DNA from: Verrucomicrobiaceae bacterium
Lineage (GTDB): Bacteria > Verrucomicrobiota > Verrucomicrobiia > Verrucomicrobiales > Verrucomicrobiaceae
Reading direction: 5' to 3'
DNA: 64,000 nucleotides
NCBI GenBank assembly: GCA_016795365.1
Contig: JAEUHN010000047.1
Location: 216,348 to 280,347 of the forward strand
The notes beneath the pieces were generated by a model. That model worked only from the letters and a program-made list of their open reading frames with translations, did not search any database and was not told the DNA's origin. Position 1 is the first letter of the stretch. The number at the start of each line of letters is the position of its first letter. The position numbers were made by a program, and so were the translations under genes. This document shows, in pieces, positions 11,001-16,367 of this stretch.

Positions 11001-11547
11001 CTTGCCCGAAGCCACGGGTGGCAAGGTGAGCGAGCCGATCCTTCGTCTCACACGTTTGCTGCGCGCCTTCCCGCAACCACCGCCGGAAAGCTCGCCGATC
11101 CTTGGCCGCTACGTGCTCGCGAATCCGCGCGACGACTTCAATCAAGCACCGCTGCAAAGCCCCACGGTCTTCAACTTTTTCCATGTGAACTTCCAGCCGC
11201 AGGGCGCGATCTCGAACGCGGGCCTCTATGCGCCGGAAATCGAGATTCATACACCGCTCTCCACCACCGACACATCGAACTACTTCTACGACGCGGTGCG
11301 CTACGGCTTCCCCACGAATGCACAGCCAAGCGTGAGCATGAACCTCACCGAGCTGAACACGCTCGCTGCCACACCGGAGGCGCTGATGACACGCATTGAG
11401 ACGCTGCTGCTCAGCCGCCCGATGTCTGCGAAGCTGCGCACCGCTCTGACCACGATCCACACCACCTACGCCGGCAGCACGTCCAGCCAGGTGCAGAACA
11501 TCCTCAGCGTGCTGTGCTCCTCGCCGGAGTTCGTCGTCGATCGCTAA
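5062..11547 (+). CDS. Giant DUF1800 protein with six PA14-like modules
   Basis: The product is 2161 residues with a short signal peptide (MNFRIVTVAVMLSTAVCG). Six PA14-like modules begin near residues 20, 282, 554, 823, 1085 and 1361. Each opens with a G-x-L-x-R/E-x-V/Y-W type strand and contains YG-x-R-x-x-G plus F-x-x-S-x-D-D or a variant. Between them lie PKD/Ig-like segments (recurring AGxxxxxxWP and FPAxGTY patterns). A DUF5011-like Ig domain follows (about 1527-1610, FTDPGFTATDAIDGDLSG), then a Ser/Thr/Pro linker, and DUF1800 from about 1633 to the end (EASRFLRQATFGPSD, RQRVAFALSEILVVSD, REVMQLFNIGLEHL). PA14 modules in other proteins bind carbohydrate; that role is inferred. It is followed 18 bp later by its DUF1501 partner. 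Confidence 0.92.
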   Translation: MNFRIVTVAVMLSTAVCGQSGMLREVWTQLDGSSVGDLITYPNYPEAPLLRTLEAEFRSPANLTDRYGVRMRAYLTPPSSGSYTFWISGDDNCELYLSTDDTSANKMRIARVSSWTNVDAWTTYAEQKSAPIALVGGRRYYVEALMKEGGGGDSVSVAWATSPDATPVVIPGAVLTPVAAAGPVLTGVVVQAGADITQYAPNLTVQLSAQALHLANPSRTPTFVWTQVSGDPVVIKTPTLGNTTVELPAVGTYVFRVTANVNGGAGTDDITVKVLPKLAPDAGSALAEYWFGAGGSAVSSLLSFVDYPGFPHGHRVVTSLTAASTQADQFGSRTRGFILVPTTGNYRFFLAADATAEFWLSTDDKPANIQRRCQVTTAVNAEDYFARTEQDSGFVALEAGKRYAFELRHKDDWGSDHCSLVWQHPGSEFVTDVTAEYLAPPADAAAIKAIANAFDQNSDFVLNAGRDQVLYLPQISTALSAYESRRYWASDTPTRTWSKVSGPGTVTFSAVGLAQTNVAFSAVGVYVLRYSVTTQRNTSTDDVTIEVKAALNANTGKLTRQVWWNRNYADLAAFKADAAFPNQPDITDSITDLRQVNDWADMYGTRVTGILNVPPGGSDPVNYTFYCAGSEAVEFSISTDATPGNLRAVCFATKQSGREVYTSEASQVSAPVSLKPGGRYFVQLLHKARWGSDYFSVAWSREGDKLPRLIGASYLEPVQSAPMFSEGLNTYAAAGRDRTYWWPHNKARLTGTALRRQNNANPVTYSWRKVSGPTSTISTPSEAATDVSFSAVGTYVYELAVAELGVVHRDTMQISVLAAQPGVTGYLTRSVWFDVSGNKITDLTAIDPTLSNPHFEDLLPGAETPTNWADYYGQRLKGTVKVPITGSYVFAIGGDDQADFKIDMLDGNGLTRIAYVDHGEGVRSYDAHPYQKTPALTLTAGTAYPIEIIHKEHDWNDHLSIALDGPATNGREQLSPGFLTQWRNAPVFNSEITVALGIDRTVLWPTNGITIAAVVYDLKQGPNAMTYKWTSTASTVTFESPTSPVTTVKFPGPGVYEIKMTASDGANSGSDVMLVTVRNPMVAGAGGLLREVWMNVPGYYLTDLTNSAAYQKAPTFSDVLSRFESPTNFGDNYGQRLTGCLSVATEGDYVFLISSDDQSELWFNANGETAEGAQRIASAPWATGRYYYGNASQVSASFHLVPGKKYFIRALHKEGGNDDYLAVAYRRADQPNSAAVVIPGVILSAPTGTAASAYDGQIAVEAGENITSYWPKSRYSLRGTAVDYTPGPQPLAYRWSVVAGSTTAAKALATAVVFSAPTSLTTDVEFPAAGTYQLQLTATDGVVSKSDTLTVTLNAQLAAGTGTILCEVFNGISGSWVTDLVNNAKFPNSPDRRYQLTKAEIPSNQGDNYGVLVRGYLYAPKTGVYRFNIASDDWGEAWLSTDRTPENKSLLCFTPSGVDYYEWRKFPDYQLSRPVTLTAGQSYYIELRMKESGWRDHLALAWLCPGKTSFEVIDGPFLAPFKLADAAAPTITLSGGSNVTLQVGQTFTDPGFTATDAIDGDLSGRVTKEGNVDVTTPGTYQIRYTVTDAAGNQSTTITRTVTVAVAPNQSPTYPADTSGSYPTTPWSSTTKPADLEASRFLRQATFGPSDASLARVKAIGIAAWIDEQLAMPASLHLDAMDRIARYQGARTNLVQIARTADMAALMPGSMMPMSSSNLNTNDRLYAWWTHAITAPDQLRQRVAFALSEILVVSDLDPTLQNYPRGMANYYDLLVKRAFGNYRDLLQDVSLNPMMGIWLTSVRSSKTKPNENYGREVMQLFNIGLEHLNRDGTFKRDANGDAIPTYTQKEIVEVSRALTGWTFAGSPSFTSSGSSLDQINPMIPFEDQHDRGQKVIVSGATVPAGQTAQEDVKRVLDVLFNHPNVGPFIARRLIQRLVTSNPSPAYIYRVAGKFDNNGSGVRGDLAAVVKAIFLDPEARNALPEATGGKVSEPILRLTRLLRAFPQPPPESSPILGRYVLANPRDDFNQAPLQSPTVFNFFHVNFQPQGAISNAGLYAPEIEIHTPLSTTDTSNYFYDAVRYGFPTNAQPSVSMNLTELNTLAATPEALMTRIETLLLSRPMSAKLRTALTTIHTTYAGSTSSQVQNILSVLCSSPEFVVDR

Positions 11548-11565
11548 CCCTCACGCCTCGTCACC

Positions 11566-12966
11566 ATGAATGCTCCTCAAACACCCACGCTTCTGACACG
11601 GCGCAACTTCCTCGGCACCAGCGCCTGCTCCGCGATGTCCACGGCGGGCCTGCTCAACACGTTGCTCACGCTGCGCTCGATCAATGCGCACGCACAGGAT
11701 GTCTCGTCGGATACTTACAAGGCCATCGTCTGCGTGTTCTTGTATGGCGGCAATGACTCGAACAATCTCGCGCTGCCGCGTGAGTCCTCCGCGCACGCGA
11801 AGTATCTCGCGAGCCGCACCGTGGTCGGCATTCCGCAGGCGCAAATCTTGGCGCTCAACTCGCTGAACGACAACGGCATGCAGATCGGTCTGCATCCGAA
11901 CATGACCGGCTGCCAGTCGCTCTACAATGCAGGCAAGCTCGCGCTGGTGACGAACCTCGGCACGCTCGTCGCGCCGGCCACGCTGCAGGATTATCGCAAT
12001 GGCAGCCCCGCGATCCCGGACAATCTTTTCTCCCACAGCGACCAACAGATGGCGTGGCAAACATCGGCTTACACCATGGGCGCTGCGAACAGCCGCACCG
12101 GCTGGGGCGCACGCATGGCTGAGGCGATCATGGCCAGCCAGGGCACCACGAGCATCTCCATGCTCGTGTCACTGAGCGGCACCAATTTCTTCCAGACCGG
12201 CACCACCTTGCTGCCCTTCCGTCCGGGTCCCGGTGGCACTCCGACCTTCAAGCTCGGCCAGAGCAGCGCAGCCAAAGACGTGACGCGCTACACCACCTTC
12301 CGCAACCTGCTCAGCGAGGAGTATGCGAACGTGATGGAAGATGCCTTCGCGGATCTCTCGAATCAATCCATCGTCGAGGCCGACACGATCAACACCGCGA
12401 TCAAAGGCACGAGTGCGTTCACCATGATTCCGAACTCCGGACTCGGCGACCAACTGCGCACGGTGGCCAAGCTCGTGCAAGCCTCTGGTCCGCTCGGCAT
12501 GAAGCGCCAAGTCTTCTTCTGCGCCACCGGCGGCTTCGACACGCATGGGCCGCAGCTCGCTCCGCACGCGAACCTGCTCGGTGGTTTGAGCGATGCGCTG
12601 AAGGGCTTCCAGGATGCGCTCGATAGCATCGGCATGGGTGCGAACGTCACCACGTTCACGGCCTCCGACTTTAACCGCACCTTTGACTCCAATGGCCAGG
12701 GCACCGACCACGGTTGGGGCGGCCATCACATGGTCATGGGCGGCTCCGTCAACGGCCAGAAGCTCTACGGCACTTTCCCCGATCCCAACATCACCACGCC
12801 CGGCAATCCGCTCGACACCGGCCGCGGTCGCTGGGTGCCGACGACGAGCGTGGATCAATACGCCGCGACGATGGCGAAGTGGTTCGGTCTTAGCGACTCG
12901 CAGATCCGCGATGTGCTGCCCACGATCACGAACTTCGATCCGAATCTCGGCTTCATGAAGGCGTGA
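11566..12966 (+). CDS. DUF1501 protein, Tat-exported (second copy)
   Basis: The product is 466 residues and begins with a twin-arginine type signal (TRRNFLGTSACSAMSTAG) ending near NAHA. It is a paralogue of the 3427-4857 product: CVFLYGGNDSNNLALPR, FFCATGGFDTHGPQ, TASDFNRTFDSNGQGTDHGWGG and the final WFGLSDSQIRDVLPTI align in order. The spacing to the upstream DUF1800 gene (18 bp) is the same as in the first locus, which supports duplication of the whole unit. The downstream small membrane protein begins two bases after its stop codon, so the three genes form an operon. Molecular function is unknown. Confidence 0.92.
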   Translation: MNAPQTPTLLTRRNFLGTSACSAMSTAGLLNTLLTLRSINAHAQDVSSDTYKAIVCVFLYGGNDSNNLALPRESSAHAKYLASRTVVGIPQAQILALNSLNDNGMQIGLHPNMTGCQSLYNAGKLALVTNLGTLVAPATLQDYRNGSPAIPDNLFSHSDQQMAWQTSAYTMGAANSRTGWGARMAEAIMASQGTTSISMLVSLSGTNFFQTGTTLLPFRPGPGGTPTFKLGQSSAAKDVTRYTTFRNLLSEEYANVMEDAFADLSNQSIVEADTINTAIKGTSAFTMIPNSGLGDQLRTVAKLVQASGPLGMKRQVFFCATGGFDTHGPQLAPHANLLGGLSDALKGFQDALDSIGMGANVTTFTASDFNRTFDSNGQGTDHGWGGHHMVMGGSVNGQKLYGTFPDPNITTPGNPLDTGRGRWVPTTSVDQYAATMAKWFGLSDSQIRDVLPTITNFDPNLGFMKA

Positions 12967-12968
12967 CC

Positions 12969-13535
12969 ATGAAGCGCCTCTGGAAGCCCGCGCTCATAAT
13001 CCTCGCACTGCTGCTCGCCGTGCTCAGCGGCATCGTCATCGGCGACAAGCGCGGCCTGAGCGAACTGCTGCGCGACTGGCTCAAGCCCGCTCCGAAGTTT
13101 GGCCCCACGTCTCCCAACGATCCCGCTCTCAAAGCCGGTCTTCCCACGCCCGATCCCGAAGCGCAGTTCCCGAACTGCCCACTCAACGCGTTGCTCAAAC
13201 CCGGTCTCACGCCCCAAGAACAAACCGGCATCATCGGCCAAATGCTCATCGACTACTGGACCACCACTCGCACCCTACCGAACGGAACGTGGGAGGAAGT
13301 CTGCGCCCAACTCGCCGGCAAGAACCGCGAGAAGCTCGCTATGGTCCCTGCCGGTCATCCCGCGCTCGGCAAAGACAGTTTCATTTCCAGCAAAGACCAG
13401 CCTGGCATCCGCCTGCACGTCATCGGCTCCAGCACCTGCGTCTTCCAACTCATCTACGACGGCCCCGACGACAAGCCCTACACCGATGACGATCTTATTC
13501 GGAACTTCCCACCGGAGGCAGAAGTGTCACGATGA
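12969..13535 (+). CDS. Small membrane-anchored protein of the DUF1800/1501 operon
   Basis: The product is 188 residues from the ATG at 12969, two bases after the preceding stop; a GTG two codons earlier would overlap it. An N-terminal membrane helix (ALIILALLLAVLSGIVIGD) is followed by a Pro-rich spacer and a soluble region. The end carries YDGPDDKPYTDDDLI, an acidic Gly/Asp loop followed by a short tail. This ending recalls the C-terminal acidic loop of type II secretion major pseudopilins, but the prepilin motif is absent, so that similarity is only suggestive. Tight coupling to the DUF1501 gene implies a shared job, perhaps surface assembly. I do not recognise the family. Confidence 0.7.
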   Translation: MKRLWKPALIILALLLAVLSGIVIGDKRGLSELLRDWLKPAPKFGPTSPNDPALKAGLPTPDPEAQFPNCPLNALLKPGLTPQEQTGIIGQMLIDYWTTTRTLPNGTWEEVCAQLAGKNREKLAMVPAGHPALGKDSFISSKDQPGIRLHVIGSSTCVFQLIYDGPDDKPYTDDDLIRNFPPEAEVSR

Positions 13536-13772
13536 GGAAGCACTCACCGATGCTGCCAACAAGGCAGGTGAATCTGCTTCGTTAGACGAAGGCACTGGCT
13601 CGATCCCCTGCGTGATGAACGGAATGCCGCGCTCCTTCAGTTTCTCCAGCAATGCCTCAGGCAACGACAGCGCGCCGTTGTGCCAGTCTTTAACCAACGC
13701 GTTGCCAGTGAGGCATGCCACCGCCTTGTCTTTGAGCGCTCGCGTCTTGAAGCGGATCGTGATCATGGTCAA
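13527..13772 (-). CDS. Small hypothetical protein
   Basis: The frame encodes 81 residues. The first 55 look protein-like: MITIRFKTRALKDKAVACL, then LPEALLEKLKERGIPFI, a beta-strand plus helix arrangement. The C-terminus is a low-complexity Ser/Ala tail. It overlaps the end of the convergent gene by 9 bp and lies 55 bp downstream of the toxin gene on the same strand. The start may be the second Met (13766). I do not recognise the family. Its place beside a toxin-antitoxin pair hints at a defence or addiction role, but the sequence does not show one. A spurious frame cannot be excluded. Confidence 0.5.
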   Translation of the reverse strand: MTMITIRFKTRALKDKAVACLTGNALVKDWHNGALSLPEALLEKLKERGIPFITQGIEPVPSSNEADSPALLAASVSASSS

Positions 13773-13827
13773 AGCCTAGCGAACTAGGCTTTGCATGACA
13801 ATCCTGATTCCCCGCCTCTTGCCAGAG

Positions 13828-14094
13828 TTACAATTCGACGAGGTCCACAATCCGCAACTCCATGGGAGAGCGGTCCAGCCAGTAAGTGAAGATGAAGCCA
13901 TCGACTCTAACGTTGCTCAGCAAGCGGCCCGTGGAGTCTTTGGTGTGATAGTCAGGCTCACGAAAAGGCGGAGCAGCGAGGGCATAGGCGACCTTCGCGA
14001 GCTTGCGTTGTCGCGCCTTTGACAGGCTCAAGAACACCTCCAGAGCCTGCGACGAAAACACAGGCTCATAATCGAGGCTGTGGCGACGAGCCAT
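13828..14094 (-). CDS. RelE/ParE-like toxin
   Basis: The product is 88 residues, the usual size for this superfamily. It opens with SLDYEPVFSSQALEVFLSLS and helices rich in Lys/Arg (KARQRKLAKVAYALA), and ends with strands GFIFTYWLDRSPMELRIVDLVEL. The final R-I-x-D-L/I pattern is characteristic of RelE/ParE folds. Members either cleave mRNA at the ribosome or inhibit gyrase; the sequence does not tell which. It starts one base after the stop codon of the upstream 64-residue gene, the standard antitoxin-toxin order. Identification rests on size, fold pattern and context, not on an exact family match. Confidence 0.62.
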   Translation of the reverse strand: MARRHSLDYEPVFSSQALEVFLSLSKARQRKLAKVAYALAAPPFREPDYHTKDSTGRLLSNVRVDGFIFTYWLDRSPMELRIVDLVEL

Positions 14095-14095
14095 T

Positions 14096-14290
14096 TTAGG
14101 CGGACTTCAGAATCGCCGAGAGCGAATGCTTCTTCCCCGAATCCATCGCCGCCATTCGCCGACTCATCTCCCTCTTCCACACAGGAGATTCCTGCTTTTG
14201 CCGATGCAGCAGCGCACTCAATTCAATGCGCTGGCGCTCGGTAAGCGCAGCAACTTGCTCTTTGAGGCTGACAAAGGCACTGGCGGTCAT
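14096..14290 (-). CDS. Putative antitoxin of the RelE/ParE-like pair
   Basis: The product is 64 residues and almost entirely helical: SLKEQVAALTERQRIELSALL then SRRMAAMDSGKKHSLSAILKSA. It resembles short antitoxins in which an N-terminal dimerising helix is followed by a flexible toxin-binding tail. It lies immediately upstream of the toxin, with its stop one base before the toxin ATG. DNA binding cannot be assigned from sequence; no ribbon-helix-helix signature is clear. The region between it and aspS is only 30 bp, so the pair may be read from the aspS transcript or from a promoter inside the aspS end. Confidence 0.55.
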   Translation of the reverse strand: MTASAFVSLKEQVAALTERQRIELSALLHRQKQESPVWKREMSRRMAAMDSGKKHSLSAILKSA

Positions 14291-14320
14291 GGGGCGATTG
14301 TAACCATCGCGATGGCTTAC

Positions 14321-16135
14321 TCAAGCCTTCGCTTCTTCGTCCTTCGCCTTCGGCTTGAAGGTGCTCTGGATGTAGAGTTCGCGCAGTTGCTTGAAGTCCA
14401 CGTTTGTCGGCGAGTCGGTCATGAGGTCGAGCGCCTTGTTGTTCTTCGGGAAGGCAATCACCTCGCGGATGCTGTCTTCACCGGCGATGAGCATCGCGAT
14501 GCGGTCGAGTCCGAGGGCAAGGCCGCCGTGCGGAGGAGCACCGAATTTGAAGGCTTCGAGGATGTGGCGGAACTTGATCTGCTGCTCTTCCGGGGTGACG
14601 CCGAGGATGCCGAACATCTTCGCCTGCAAGTCGGACTCGTGGATTCGGATGGAGCCGCCGCCGAGTTCGTAGCCGTTGAGCACCACGTCGTAGGCTTCGG
14701 CGCGAACGGTAGCATTGTCGGTGCCGAGCTTGCCCACGTCATCGGCGTTCGGGCGCGTGAAGGGATGGTGAACGGCGACCCAGCTCTGCTCTTCGGGGCT
14801 GTAGGCGAGCAGCGGGAAATCGACGACCCAGAGGAAGTTCAGCTTCGTGCTGTCCTTGTTGAGTTCCATGAAGTTCGCGACTTCGATGCGTGTGCGACCG
14901 AGGACGTTGCTGACCATGTCCTTCGGTCCGGCGACGAAGAAGATGAGGTCGCCTTCGCCCATGTCGAGCTTCGTGGTGAGCGCGGCTTTCTCTTCGTCGG
15001 AGAAGACCTTCCACAGGGGGCTCTTGTATTCGCCGCCTTCGATCTTGATGTAGGCGAGCTGCTTCACGGCTTCCGGCAGACCGGCTTCGTGAGCGAGTTC
15101 GTTGAGGCGGTTCATCTGGCCGGTGGTGATGCCAGCGAAGCCTTTGCAGTTGATCGCACGCACCACTTCACCGCGCTCGAGCACGCCTTTGAAGATCTTG
15201 AAACCCGTGTTGGCGAACACATCGGCGAGGTCGGTGATCTCCATGCCGTAGCGCGTGTCCGGCTTGTCACTGCCGTAGCGATCCATCGCGTCGGCATACG
15301 TCATGCGCGGGAAGGGAAGCGGGATGTCGATGCCCTTGCCAGCCTTGAACATGGCGGCCAGCAAGCCTTCCACGAGCTTGATGATGTCTTCCTGCTTCAC
15401 GAAGCTGGCTTCGATATCAATCTGCGTGAACTCGGGCTGACGATCAGCGCGCAGGTCTTCGTCGCGGAAGCAGCGGGCGATTTGGAAGTAGCGCTCAAGA
15501 CCAGCGACCATGAGCAGCTGCTTGTATTGCTGCGGAGCCTGCGGCAGCGCGAAGAACTTGCTCGGGCTGAGACGCGCAGGCACGAGGAAGTCGCGCGCGC
15601 CTTCGGGCGTGGGGTTGGAAAGGATCGGCGTCTCGACTTCGCAGAAGCCGTTCTGATCAAGATAGTTCCGCGCGGCGAAGGTGATCTTGTGCCTCATGCG
15701 GATGTTCTTGTTCATGCGCTCGCGGCGAAGATCGAGGTAGCGATACTTCATGCGCAGGTCTTCGTTGCTCAGCTCGCGGTCGAGCTGGAAGGGCAGCACA
15801 TCGGCCTTGTTGATGATCTTCAACTCCGTGGCCACGACTTCGACGGAGCCCGTCGCGATCTTCGTGTTCTCGGTGCCTGCGAGACGCTTCTCCACGCGGC
15901 CCACGATCTGCACCACGTCTTCATCACGCAGCTCATGGCTGCGCTTGGCGATCTCGGCATTCTCCTCGGGACGGAACACCACCTGCGTCATGCCTTCGCG
16001 GTCGCGAAGGTCGATGAAGATGACGCCGCCATGATCGCGTGCGGAATTGACCCAGCCAGCAAGCGTGACGGTCTGGCCGATGTGGGATTCGCGCAGGGCG
16101 TTGCAGTTGAGGGAACGATAGACGTTGGGGATCAT
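14321..16135 (-). CDS. aspS: Aspartate--tRNA ligase (bacterial type)
   Basis: The product is 604 residues, close to the usual bacterial length of about 590. It charges tRNA-Asp with aspartate in the cytoplasm, using ATP. The order of parts is clear: an OB-fold anticodon-binding domain (GQTVTLAGWVNSARDHGG at about 20-37, FIDLRDREGMTQVV), the class II core with YRYLDLRR, motif 2 (ARCFRDEDLRADRQPEFTQ near 215), a GAD insertion (about 290-420) and motif 3 (GGLALGLDRIAMLIAG near 535). A short charged tail ends the protein. It is transcribed divergently from the kinase gene, with a 232-bp space between starts. Whether it also charges tRNA-Asn cannot be judged here. Confidence 0.97.
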   Translation of the reverse strand: MIPNVYRSLNCNALRESHIGQTVTLAGWVNSARDHGGVIFIDLRDREGMTQVVFRPEENAEIAKRSHELRDEDVVQIVGRVEKRLAGTENTKIATGSVEVVATELKIINKADVLPFQLDRELSNEDLRMKYRYLDLRRERMNKNIRMRHKITFAARNYLDQNGFCEVETPILSNPTPEGARDFLVPARLSPSKFFALPQAPQQYKQLLMVAGLERYFQIARCFRDEDLRADRQPEFTQIDIEASFVKQEDIIKLVEGLLAAMFKAGKGIDIPLPFPRMTYADAMDRYGSDKPDTRYGMEITDLADVFANTGFKIFKGVLERGEVVRAINCKGFAGITTGQMNRLNELAHEAGLPEAVKQLAYIKIEGGEYKSPLWKVFSDEEKAALTTKLDMGEGDLIFFVAGPKDMVSNVLGRTRIEVANFMELNKDSTKLNFLWVVDFPLLAYSPEEQSWVAVHHPFTRPNADDVGKLGTDNATVRAEAYDVVLNGYELGGGSIRIHESDLQAKMFGILGVTPEEQQIKFRHILEAFKFGAPPHGGLALGLDRIAMLIAGEDSIREVIAFPKNNKALDLMTDSPTNVDFKQLRELYIQSTFKPKAKDEEAKA

Positions 16136-16367
16136 GGCAGGTGGGACTTAAAGGGCGCGCAAAGTCGGGAGATTTGGCCGGAGTGCAAGCGCGGGGAGCG
16201 TCGCGATGGGTGTCTGCGAGCAGGGGTGAAGCGGTGCGACGGCTCCTCGTTTTTCCGATGCCGGATGAAATGATCACGGAGATCATCCGAATAATGGAGA
16301 TTGGCAGATGCAAAGCGTCCTGCTACTCTCGCCACTCTTTTTCCCAATCCCAATTGTCCCTCCCGGA

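Noticed and set aside
9889..11460. A 523-codon minus-strand frame opposite DUF1800
   Set aside because: Low-complexity Arg/His/Ala composition and overlap with a clear DUF1800 domain.
14126..16273. A 715-codon open frame on the plus strand opposite aspS
   Set aside because: It is the mirror of a strongly conserved gene and has no recognisable domain. High GC at third positions keeps the opposite frame open.
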